NCBI RefSeq assembly: GCF_010093535.1 | Contig: NW_022985197.1 | Location: 594,726 to 658,725 of the forward strand | Direction: 5' to 3' | Source of the DNA: Lindgomyces ingoldianus | Taxonomy: Eukaryota; Ascomycota; Dothideomycetes; Pleosporales; Lindgomycetaceae | DNA: 64,000 nt | In this document: in pieces, positions 18,994-29,031 of the stretch | Layout: each line of letters starts with the position of its first letter | Position numbering within the stretch: the stretch's first letter is position 1 | Notes under the pieces: model-generated | Database searches by the model: none | Told to the model about the DNA's origin: nothing | Seen by the model: only the letters and a program-made list of their open reading frames with translations | Made by a program: the position numbers and the translations under genes

Positions 18994-21310
18994 GTCTCAG
19001 TTGGGCGCCCAGCAGGGCTGAAATCCGGTTGCGAGGGACGCTGGATTGACGTAGAGGCACAGTAAAAGGGATAGCTGTGATTGGATTACAGCACCCTGCT
19101 CAGAGACGCAAGGAACCCGATCGGGTTAACTTGGAGATGGCCGAAAGTTGATGAACGTCTAGATTTCTGGAGTGGAGGGTTGAAAATTAAACAATAATGT
19201 TTCGATGTGGTGGAGGTGAGTGTTGTGTGGGTGGAGGCTGCTGTGGTGGAGGTAGCTGCGGTGGGGCGGAGAGAAGTATTAAGCATTTTGCCCCCTACAT
19301 TTACTTGCCATTAAAGCAAGAGGCTATTCTGGCCATTGGCAGGTGCGCTCTGGCCTGCGATAGGTGACGGCGCTGTGGTGGTGGAATCAAACCCATCACG
19401 TGCCAGGTTGACGTCATTGTCAACCACAAACGCTTCCTGTGCTCCTCACCACCTTCACTCAACACCCTGTCAAAAGTGCCGCAGGGAAATCTCTTCCATG
19501 AAGATTGCTAGTCACTTCAACGATAACCCGTTCATCTCGGCAAAAGCACTTCCTCGCGCGAGGTTGTGGCCGCTCAATTTTGATATTCATAGTAGAGAAT
19601 TTCTGTCTGGATGCTTTACCACCGCCATCGTACAAACGGAGTCATCGCTATCCGTTAGAATCTCGTGGACACTTGCATTCTCCAAGTTTCCCTGATACGC
19701 AAGCCGTCGTGCTACAGCCAGTCGGGTGCTGCTAATATTGCCGAAGGGAGTGAGAATCTGTGATGCCCAAGCGATGCATGACAGTCTTCGAATCACCATC
19801 GTGAACCCTGCCAATGGCGCAGAAACCTAGACCTTTAGCTGGGCCGCTACTGGGAACTAGGTCACTCCCGGACCCAATTCCCTAGTCGTCCACCGTGAGG
19901 TTCTCCACAAACTCTGGGGTGTCAGCAATTTTACTTCCCACCAGAGCCATGAAGGGATCACAGCTCAATGCCCAATGACGACACTGGTTAAGACACTACT
20001 ACACCGCTCTCGCCGGGCCATCAGAATCGCAAATGTCAACCCAATCATGCTCATGGAATATTAGAATATTCCTTCAAGGACTCCTAGCCCAACCAACCCA
20101 AAGCGGTAAGCATCATACCATCGTCAGCATGAGCGCCAAAATGAAGGCTATAACTGTCTCAAGTTGATGCCTCACGTACGACATGTTGGCATCAACCACA
20201 GAATATGAAAGGGTTGGCTGAGGACAGGAACTTCCATCCTATTGGCATGCTTCTCAATCCCGGCAAGTGGGTTCAGCCCCTCATTTATCGATACACCGTT
20301 GTTAGTCATCGTATGCTACGTAGTTATATGTGCTTCACATGAGTAGGCTGTGTTCATTTTGGTGCCTTTCTCATGCATTTCATTTTATTCGTACCACAGC
20401 TGTGTACCAGCTTGCTGTCGCCGTGCAACCTTGCGGCTAGCTTCGAGACTCGTACTGTTCGAGGACAACTTACTATGATCCCTCGTTTCTTGGTGTCATC
20501 ATACCCAACTCTCAACTCTTATATAGTATAGACTTGCCAAATGCAGTAACTCATCACTGTCTGTTCAAGGGTCCAATCAGAACCATGTCCCCCACACTAC
20601 ACCCGCCTAATGCCCCAGCGATTGAGCAAGCGTTTGAGTGGAGTCAACGGCCGAAGAAGGCGGTATGAGAGCCAGTGCGTTGGCAAGCAAAACTCTTACA
20701 GCTTCCCAGATCCCGCTTGGGATCGCCTGGAGGGTTTCCCCACCGAAAATTCTCCCAATAGCTATGTATCTGAGAGGACAAGGACATGGTTCTCTTGTGA
20801 TAACACTACATTCACGATGAATATGTCTAGCAAAAATTTCAAATGATCAGCATCTTTTAAATTTGTGCACTGACCGCGTCCCTTTCTACTGCCCAAGGCA
20901 AACCCAGGCCCGTTTGTGAAGAAAGAAAATGTCTGTGAAGTATCTCCTATGTCTCCTATATCTCCACCTTCTACCTTCCTACGGTTGTGTTGAAGAAACT
21001 ACCAGACCCTCTTATCGTATTGTATCATCAGGGTACAGGCCCTAAATTAGTAGCATATCCCTCAGGCAGAGCAGATCCATATAATGTGGAAGGGAGATGC
21101 AGAAAAGGGCTAGATGACAGCTGCTCTAGGGGTTTTCGAGCCCACAGCAAGCATCACTTGTATATACACACTACCTAGGAGCCAAAGTTCATCCTTACAG
21201 GAAGTCAATCATTACAAGGGCGGGTTGCATCGCCCATCAATTACCTCAAAAATATACACCGTCAGTCAGTGCAATATCCTAGACCGTTCAAACCGAGCCT
21301 AGCCACCAAC
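18994..21310. other. large intergenic region, 2.3 kb
   Basis: Lies upstream of the glycine-zipper gene and downstream of SRP receptor alpha (both minus strand). It holds an E-box-like CACGTG (19397-19402) and a CRE-like palindrome. No coding sequence or RNA gene could be supported. Confidence 0.5.
19397..19416. promoter_or_regulatory. CACGTG and TGACGTCA palindromes upstream of the glycine-zipper gene
   Basis: CACGTG at 19397-19402 (bHLH site) and TGACGTCA at 19409-19416 (CREB/ATF bZIP site) lie within 20 bp of each other, about 0.4 kb upstream of the ATG at 18993. The close pairing is suggestive, but either site alone could be chance. Confidence 0.35.
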
Positions 21311-23392
21311 TCAACTCATCAACAACCGACAAACACTCCCCACATTCAGTCCTCTCAAATCCGCATAATGCTGCCCGACCCCCAAAAACACCACGGGAAT
21401 CCCCGTTGCATGCACCATACTAACCAACGTACCCACCATATCCCCCACCGTGTCACACTTGGAGATAACAAACCCATCCAATCCCCTCCCCGGGCCGAAC
21501 GAATTGTTGAAATTGCGCGCCTGGGCCACAGAATCCGATCCCACCAGCGCTTCACCCACCATCAGGATTTTATCCGGGTTAGCGAGTTTCCCGAATTTCT
21601 CGAGGGAGGACATGAGCCGTTGGTCGTTGTGGCGACGGCCTGCTGTATCGATTAACACGACGTTGAATGAGTTTTTAGATGCGAAGGTTACGGCGTCGGC
21701 AGCGATGTTAGCAGCGTCTTTGCCGTAGCCTTTTTCAAAGATATCGACTTCGCCCCCTTCGCGCTTGCTAAGTTCCTTTAGATTTTTGACGTGGACGCGG
21801 AGTTGCTCGACGGCGCCGGAGCGGAAAGTGTCGGCGGCGGCGATGAGTACGCGGTGGTGGTTTTGGAGGAGGAAGAAGGCAATTTTGGAGAGGTTGGTCG
21901 ATTTACCGACGCCGTTGACGCCCACGATGGAGAGGACGTAGGGTCGGCCGCTAGAGTTGACTGTTTGGATTTCACGGAGGAGGTCGAGGGAGGAGGTTGG
22001 TGTGAGGATTTTTGTAAGGGCTTTTTCCATGGAGGTGCGGATTGTAGATTCGATTGCTGGAAGGGCGGTGGTTTAGCATAACCCTAGAACGGAATGGAAG
22101 ATGTAAGGGTTTAGCCCGGAATGAGACTGACGTACTTGTAAAGCTGCCTGTCTTGAGGCCAACGAGATCTCGTTCTACGCCCTCGCATAATCGTACTGCG
22201 GCTTCTCTTGCAACATTCTTCTTCAGGAGGTGTTCTTCCATCCCCCTTAGCGGTTTCGCAAGATCCTCCTTTGTCAACGTCTTCCCACCCACGACGTTCC
22301 TGAACAAGCCACCTATGGCTCCGAGACTGGATCCAACAATCCCACTTGAACCGACAGAGCTTTGCCTCTCCGCATTCTGCCCCGCTATTATAGCGTCCAT
22401 CTCCTCGTCCAAGTCCTTCAACACAAACTGGCCCTTGCCCGTCTTCCGTCCCCATGTCTCAGGCTTGATTTCTTCCAGCGTCTCAGTTTCGGAGGTTGAG
22501 TCGCGGGCGTCAGCTTGAGAGTAGTCAAGGACCATGGATGGATCGTCCTCTTCTGCACCGAACTCGCCCCATGTCCTGTTCTTCTTTGCAGCGCTTTTGC
22601 CACTGGCCTTGCGCTTTGTGCTTGCCTCGTCTCCAGATGATGCTGGGGCCGACGATACCGCTGTAGCCTTCTTCCTGTCTCTTCGAGAGAGCTTTCCACC
22701 TGGTCGCGCTTTCGCTGTTACCAAGTGGCTCTGTGCTGGGGTTGTAGGCCGCGAAGTGTCTGGAGTAGGAACCGGGGTAGAATCAGCTGAGGTATCATAC
22801 AGCGGTCTCTGCGGCTTCTGTAAGGCCGGCAGCAAAGGGGGTTCTTCTCCCGCACTGTCATTCGAACTGGAAGGGGGGGTAAGCTTGACATTGGGCGCAG
22901 AGGCCGACCCATCGCTCGTCCTCTCCAGCTCTTGAATCTGCCTGTCAAAGTACGGACCAAATTTGTCGCAGTCCACCAGGCTGCTATGTTCCTTCCTCAA
23001 CTCCTCGCCAAACAATCCCGTGAAGAGTGCACGCACATTGTCGAGGAGCTTATCTATCCACGTCAAGTGGACCAGAGATTGGTATACAGCCTGCCGCGCG
23101 CATCAGCACAGTACCGCGGGGGCATTCAATCCAACTAGCACACACGCCAAACAGCAAGCCAGCCACATACCACAAAGATTAAGCCCAAGTCCTTCGCCGT
23201 CGTCCACTTCAATGTGTACCCCTCTTTCCTGTACGTTGGTTTCTGGCCTGTGTCTTCTGACTGCGGTGGTATGCGCTCCTCGATAAAGACATCGCGGATG
23301 AGGCTGTTAATAATATTTGGCCCGATGGGGGCGTAGGTGCGTGACCAGAGGACAACGCCCGAAGTTGTGAGTATCTCGAATGTATCCAACAT
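21311..23392 (-). CDS. SRP101: signal recognition particle receptor subunit alpha (docking protein)
   Basis: Three exons, complement(21311..22056, 22136..23090, 23171..23392), 640 aa. The N-terminus 'MLDTFEILTTSGVVLWSR' starts the SRX longin-like domain that binds the beta subunit. The first join gives 'LGLIFVAVYQSLVHLTW', typical of the family. A variable acidic/Ser-rich linker covers about residues 105-230. The NG GTPase domain is C-terminal: P-loop 'GVNGVGKST' (438-446), 'DTFRSGAVEQLR', 'VLIDTAGRRHNDQRLM', 'SKCDTVGDMVGT' (TKCD-type guanine specificity) and 'GVGQHYADLRGLN'. It pairs with SRP54 to deliver ribosomes to the ER translocon. The start chosen is the Met that opens the SRX domain; the frame stays open 18 codons further up. 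Head-to-head with YIF1 across 316 bp. Confidence 0.95.
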
Positions 23393-23708
23393 GTTTCGGT
23401 CTGCAGTGCGCAGTGCGCAGTGAATGATATGTGCTGTCCGACACAATGCACTGCACTATGACGAGGGGCAAGGTTGGGATAGATAGGGTTGAGTCGGGGG
23501 CGCGGACGGAAGTTGCCAGATCTACCTGGGCTGGGGGGGGGGAGTTCACCGCAGAAGGCAGAAATTCCGAGACCTTTTATTCAAACAAGACTCTTCTTCA
23601 CTCCTTCCACGTCACTTCTCTCTCTCTGTCCTCAGACACTCCCGTGCAGGCTTTATTTATCGAAATTGTCTCCGTTGTTTCTGATACGCAGCGATTGACC
23701 GACACACG
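23393..23708. promoter_or_regulatory. shared divergent promoter of SRP101 and YIF1
   Basis: 316 bp between two divergently transcribed secretory-pathway genes; it must carry both promoters. It includes pyrimidine-rich stretches (TCTCTCTCTGTCC near 23618) just upstream of YIF1. Confidence 0.55.
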
Positions 23709-24362
23709 ATGCAACGACCGGCGTACTCCAACCCGCCGCCGGCGCACTCACCCCCCCTTCACCACCCCGTCCCACAGCACGTTTCCACAGTCCCGCAACT
23801 ACGCTCTCCACCTCCCCCCGTCCCACCTTCACAGCCCCAGAGCGGATATGGCTATGCGCAACAACAGCAGGCTGCCCCAGGCGCTGGTGGGCCCGGAGGG
23901 GGCTACATGCACCCAGGATTCGGAGGCTTCATGAACGATCCCACTGCGCAGATGGGCTTCCAGGTTGGCAAGAGCGCGGTGATGGCAGGCCAGGAGTATA
24001 TGGAGCAGAATGTATGCCTTCCCCCTCCCCAGCGATTTCCTTTACCTCCTTCAGCTTCCCCTGCACGTTTGACATTTGAACGACTGATGACGTGTGGATT
24101 CACAGTTCGGCCGCTTTGTCAGCGTCTCTGCTCTAAAACACTACTTCAACGTATCCAACTCATACGTCGTGAACAAGCTCTACATTGTGCTGTTCCCGTG
24201 GTGGCATCGACCGTGGTCGCGGCAACAGCGCTTGTCCAACAACGGGCAGGATGGATACTATCTGCCTCCCCGAGAAGACATCAATTCGCCGGACATGTAC
24301 ATCCCCAGTACGTACTCTGTACCTCTCTTTCTCTCGCTCTCGCTTCCTCTTGCTCTCTCCCT

Positions 24363-24400
<38 letters not shown>

Positions 24401-25025
24401 GTATCTGTATCTGTATACATATCTCCCTTTCCCTTCCCCGCGCCTTTGAGAGCCTAGTAGTTTGCACACCCAGCCTAGCCGTCAAACAAACACACTCATG
24501 TGTGAACTAACTAGCTAATATTATAAAGTGATGGCCCTAGTAACCTACATACTGCTCTCGACCCTCCTCGCTGGCCTCCGCGGCGCCTTCCACCCGGAAC
24601 TCCTCGGCTCCACCACCGTCGCCGCAACCCTTGTAATCCTGCTCGAAATCCTGATCATCAAACTCGGCACCTTTATTTTGAACATCTCTTCCTCGTCCCA
24701 AATCCTCGACCTCATCGCCTACAGCGGCTACAAATTCGCCGGCGTTATCATCTCCCTGCTCTTGTCCGAGCTCCTGGGCCACATGGGCGTTGGTGGCACC
24801 TGGGTCTCCTGGGTCGTGTTCCTATACTGCTTTGGCGCGAACGCCTTCTTTTTGTTGAGGAGTCTGAGGTATGTGTTGTTGCCGGATCAGGGGGGCCAAG
24901 GGGTGGGAGGTGGTGCAGCAGGGTATACGGTTGCGAGGAGTCAGCGGAATAGGAGGACGCAGTTTTTGTTTGTGTATAGTTATGTGGTGCAGTTTGGGTT
25001 TATGCTTTGGTTGAGTAAGGTGTAG
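23709..25025 (+). CDS. YIF1: YIF1 family protein (ER-Golgi membrane trafficking)
   Basis: Three exons, 23709..24011, 24106..24307, 24529..25025; 333 aa. A Pro/Gln/Gly-rich cytosolic N-terminus (residues 1-80) is followed by 'GGFMNDPTAQMGFQVGKSAV' and, across intron 1, 'NFGRFVSVSALKHYFNVSNSYVVNKL', the conserved YIF1/Hrf1 core. Exon 3 encodes several membrane helices, e.g. 'LVTYILLSTLLAGL', 'LVILLEILIIKLGTFIL' and 'VVFLYCFGANAFFLL', ending with another hydrophobic helix. YIF1 works with YIP1 in COPII vesicle budding/fusion. Length matches fungal homologues. Intron 2 is unusually long (221 nt) and contains a TA microsatellite. Confidence 0.93.
24366..24418. repeat. (TA)n microsatellite plus (CTGTAT)n inside YIF1 intron 2
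   Basis: About 33 bp of uninterrupted TA repeat followed by three copies of a CTGTAT-type hexamer, all inside the 221-nt intron 24308-24528. A pyrimidine-rich (CTCT)n tract precedes it. Confidence 0.85.
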
Positions 25026-26163
25026 GAGGGATTTAATGTGGAGGTCTTGGGTCACGGTCGTGAAGATGCTTGCATTTGATTCATAGGGGCCGGCGAGTCT
25101 AGGGTCGAGTCCCAAGGCAAGCCCGGGGAGAGATGTCTGTCTTTCAAGCATGGGAAAGCATGGGTTCAGGATCAAAGATGGGCTCGGGCATTGGTATGTT
25201 ATGACATGGCAAATTAGGACAGTACAAGGAAGCTTAATACGTACTCCGTGATAGCTGAGGCGTTGTGCCTCAACTACGAATCCGTAGATATTATCGTTCA
25301 AACATTTCGATTGACCAGAACGTGGATATTTGCCTTGGAAATGGTCGCTTATCAACATTCTAAGAGCGCGGGTAGTAAATGCGCAGAGAAGAATCTCGGT
25401 AGATATGCTTCGTGCGCAACCTCGCAACACGCATCCATCCCGCAGGCATCCCTCAGAGGCCGCCTTGAGGCCCACCCTTTCCAAAACCCATAAAACCTCA
25501 ACCTCCCCACCCAACCTCACCTACCTACACTCGCAAAATCACCGTTCATAGCAAAGCACATCATAAGGCACATGTTATGAAGTCGACTATCATCTTATCT
25601 ACTTAATCTCACTAGCTATTTCGCGCCATCCCATCCCATCCCATTCAATAAACGTACACATCACACGACTCCACTCCACTCCCCCTCCATTTATCGATCC
25701 ATCCATGCGTGCATCCATGCCCGACACCCAAGACTAATGCACCTTCCATTCCATTCCGTACACAGAAAACCCAGACCCAAAAGGTTGCTGGTTCACCCAC
25801 CCCTAGCTCTCGCGAGCATTACGAACGCCATACAGACAGTTAAAAAAGGGAATGCATCACACCGATGACCGAGAGCAAAAGAAAAGAAACAAGAATAAGT
25901 ATTTGGATGTGACTGTGACTGTGACTGACTGATAGGGAAAAAGCAGGAGGCTGGAGAAAGTGTCCAGTGTGGAAGAGTAGAAAGGGAAAACAAGCTTCTC
26001 CTTTGTACTCATACAGTTGGTAGGTAGAGGTATCACGAGAATATACACGAGCGAGGTGTGAGATGGATGGGGATTTCGCGTAGAAGGCTTCTTTGGGCCT
26101 TTTTCTCTTTCTTCGAGTCCGTCTGAGACTGTTGACTCTTGAAGTGGTTTCCAGAAGTGCACC
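25026..26163. other. convergent intergenic region, 1.1 kb
   Basis: 3' flanks of YIF1 (+) and the cyclin gene (-). It has short tandem motifs (CCATC repeats near 25628-25645, GTGACT repeats near 25911-25930) and no supportable gene. Confidence 0.5.
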
Positions 26164-28285
26164 CTATAGGACGCCTTCCCACATGCCGGGACCTTCGCGA
26201 CGGAATGTCTGCGCTGCTTCGCTTCCACAGCAGGTTCGCTTCCTTCCGAGATCCTTCTGGATTGGTAATCGGCGCTCCGGCACTGTATGCTTAGGGGACT
26301 GCAGCCCCTTTGGCCCAGTGCAGGACGAAGGCGTCCGATCTCCAGAAAGGAGGAATGACTGAGCGATGGACCGATCAGGAAGGACAGTCATCCCGCCACG
26401 GAGGAATGAAGTAGAGCGAGAGCTATGCAGAAAGTGACGAACGCTATGCTGAAGATCAACAGAAGACCTGCCACGCTTCCGGCCCGACTTGCCCATTCGG
26501 CTATCGGACCGGACTGGGGTTGCTTCAGCATCATCGATGTGGAAGCTTTCTAGATCTGGCGATGACATTGGCTCGCTCGGAGTGTATTCATACTGCTCCT
26601 TGCACTTCTGCAACGCTGGATACGGAAGTCTCGCGTTGCGACATGTCGCCAATCGGGCCAATCGGGCCTGATTCGGCGCCCAGCCTGCAGACGAGACAGA
26701 CGAAATTGAGGATGCACGAGAAGAGCGGGAGCCAGAGTCTGTGACCATGGACTCTGGGGATGATGCAGAGGAAGCTGTGGACATCGCCAAAGACGGTCGT
26801 CGACTTGGGAAATGATAAGCATCCAGTCCGTTCTTGATGCATGGGTTGAATTGGTCAACACAGGCGCGAGCCAAAGACGAGCTCTGAGCTTGGGCCATTG
26901 CGGTGCACATGGATGGTCGCCTTGATCCGAAACCCATAACACTCGCTGCAGGAGTGTTAGAGGCGGCGGACTGTGGCGTCAAAGTAGGTGTTGGCAACGG
27001 ACCCAACCGAGCAAGAGATGGAGTCGGTGGAAGAAGGTCTGGCTTTGGCTCCAAGAAACGTGGTGCCTTATAGAGGCTAGGAGTAGGAGTGTTTTCCTGA
27101 GAGCTAGGCTCCACAAGCGGAAGAGGGGATCGTAGTGAATATTGGCTAATCTGGTGCCTTAGATCGCGGCGTGTTGGCGAAATTGGCGTTTTTGGAGCAA
27201 TGTCGACGACATCCAAATCGGGCGTCAGGCACGGAATGATAGATCTCCAAGTGTTCGGGATACAAGCACCAGGAGATGGCGGCGGGTTCGAGGGAGTATG
27301 TCGCAAGACAATCTCCTGCCACCGCTCCCAGACAGGATCGGTAATGTGGAGCTTCCAGTTGACGGCGGCGAGGAAAGCCATCTCGTTTGTGTTAATCTCA
27401 CATACCTTCAGCCCAGAGATCTTGCTCCAAGCGCGAGCGGAGTAGTTGCGGTCTTGCAGATACTTCGAAGCGAGGATGAGCGCAGCGAGAAACATGCGTC
27501 GGCCACACTGCAGAGCTCGGAGAGAAGCAACATCTTCAGGTTGCTCCATTGTGAAGTCGTGTTTCGGCACGTGCGCCTTGATTAGGATCAGGTAATACAA
27601 GGCGACCTGGAGGGTCGAGTAGCTGGTCCGAGATCGACGCAGCGTCTCCTGGATGAAGGTCCTAAGAGGAAGGACGCCCCGACCAGAAGTTGACTCGCAG
27701 CGGCTTGTGGGAACCGAGAGAGGCCATATTACCTCGACCATTTGAGTTGCAGAGTCTTGACCAGGAAAAGCTTAGCGATTGCAAAAGATGCACGAGAAGA
27801 CACATGTACTAACCGACTAGACAATCCACAAAATTAACCTTTCGCTCGCTTTGCCGTACCAATTGAGGGGGGGGCCGATGGTTGATGGTCGAAGAAGAAC
27901 GTCGGGGGTGCAGTCGCTGCTCCGCAGGTACAGCGATATCCGTCCGAAGAGGCGGAAGTAACCTCTCGGGAGCAGTCTCGCGACATCCCGAAGGTTGATA
28001 TAGAGGGTATGTATTCACCCTGCTGATCGGCGCAAACGTACCGAAGCTGTTGGGATCTAAAGCAGCTCCGAGCCCGATAGGCCGTGACCTGTTGATCCAT
28101 TCTTCCGACTCCCACCCGATTGGAATAGAGTTGGATGTGGATGAGCTGGAGCAGGAGGTTTGAGAGGCGGCATCTGAAAAAACCGACGAGGCAGAAGAGG
28201 AGGCGGACGAAGAAAGTGATGGGGCGTATGGATGACTTCTTGGAGAAGCAGTGCCAAGGATTTGGGTGTGAATGTCAAGGCTCAT
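26164..28285 (-). CDS. Pcl-type cyclin (Pho85-like CDK partner)
   Basis: Two exons, complement(26164..27755, 27814..28285), 687 aa. Start is the first in-frame ATG at 28285 ('MSLDIHTQ'). The intron (27756-27813) has donor GTTAGT and acceptor CAAG. Residues 1-157 are Ser-rich and disordered. The cyclin box follows the intron (about 163-300): 'FIQETLRRSRTSYSTLQVAL', 'RMFLAALILASKYLQDRNYS', 'AWSKISGLKVCEINTNEM' and 'FLAAVNWKLHI', the pattern of PCL1/2-PclA-type cyclins that activate Pho85-family kinases. The long C-terminal tail is Ser/Pro-rich with many SP/TP dipeptides, likely phosphorylation sites. Role could be cell-cycle or nutrient/morphogenesis control; the exact Pcl subclass is not resolved. 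Confidence 0.87.
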
Positions 28286-28926
28286 GTTGAAGAGGTAAGC
28301 TTCAGGAAGCAGCACCTCGTATAAGAAAGAGACAGTAAGGAGTGAGCGGAGAGGTGAGTATATCCTGCACCTACGTTTCGAGGATCTAACCCTAAGGCAG
28401 AGCAACGAGCCGTATTGCGAGAACGTGATCGAGTGGTCGTGGGGTGACCAAGAACTTAACCGATAGACAAACCGTACGGAAGTAAGCCCTATGCGCTCGT
28501 CGTATGATTCCGAAAAAGTGAAATTTCTTCGTTTTGCTGTTCCGCCTTCGGAAGCTTGATCCTGACTTCAATTAAAGGAATCCGGTCCTCCGTAGAATAC
28601 GGTGGTCGAAAGGTTATTGAATAGCCAGATGGAAGATGGAAGAGGGCCAGAAAGCTCAGAAAGCTCAGAAAGCAGTTTCGGAAGTATTCGAGAGGATATA
28701 GGGGCGATTGACGATGGCTTACAAAAGGATGCTTCGTCCGGACAGTGGTGAAGTGTTCGAATTGGCTTCCAAGCGTTCGCCGAGGGGGACTCCAGTCACC
28801 GTCAGCCGCAGAATCACCAAAACAAGACCTTGGGGGAGATCTGTCGGCAGTACACTCCGAAGATTCAGCTACTAAGACAGCTATACCTGTCTTAAGAGCT
28901 GGGAGATCGAAGGAATGCGGCAGGAC
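28286..28926. other. intergenic region with 9-bp triplicate repeat
   Basis: 641 bp between the cyclin start and the small ORF stop. It holds three tandem copies of CAGAAAGCT/A at 28648-28674. No coding sequence recognised. Confidence 0.5.
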
Positions 28927-29031
28927 CTAGCAGGCGAAGCCTCCGTTGACGAAGGCCTTGTTTCCGGAAGCAGTGGTACTGGTGATATCTGGGCGACGAG
29001 TGACTGGAGTAGAGGAGAGCTTGGGGTACAT
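28927..29031 (-). CDS. candidate small protein, 34 aa, highly biased codons
   Basis: An ATG at 29031 opens 34 codons ending at TAG (28927-28929). It begins 'MYPKLSSTPVTRRPDITS' and ends 'NKAFVNGGFAC'. Codon choice resembles that of highly expressed fungal genes: AAG, AAC, TTC, GTC, GGC, ATC; 22 of 34 third positions are C or G, mostly C. The flanking 640 bp downstream and 3 kb upstream have no competing gene. I do not recognise the family. There is no signal peptide, no membrane segment and no CAAX end, although the last residue is Cys. It could be a free small protein, an upstream ORF of an unseen transcript, or the final exon of a longer gene (an AG precedes the ATG by 5 bases). Moderate confidence only. 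Confidence 0.45.
   Translation of the reverse strand: MYPKLSSTPVTRRPDITSTTASGNKAFVNGGFAC

Noticed and set aside
18649..19065. 138-codon plus-strand frame over the glycine-zipper gene start
   Set aside because: Antisense shadow of the Arg/Ser-rich coding sequence.
24822..25520. 232-codon minus-strand frame antisense to the end of YIF1
   Set aside because: Overlaps confirmed YIF1 coding sequence; protein is low complexity without family resemblance.
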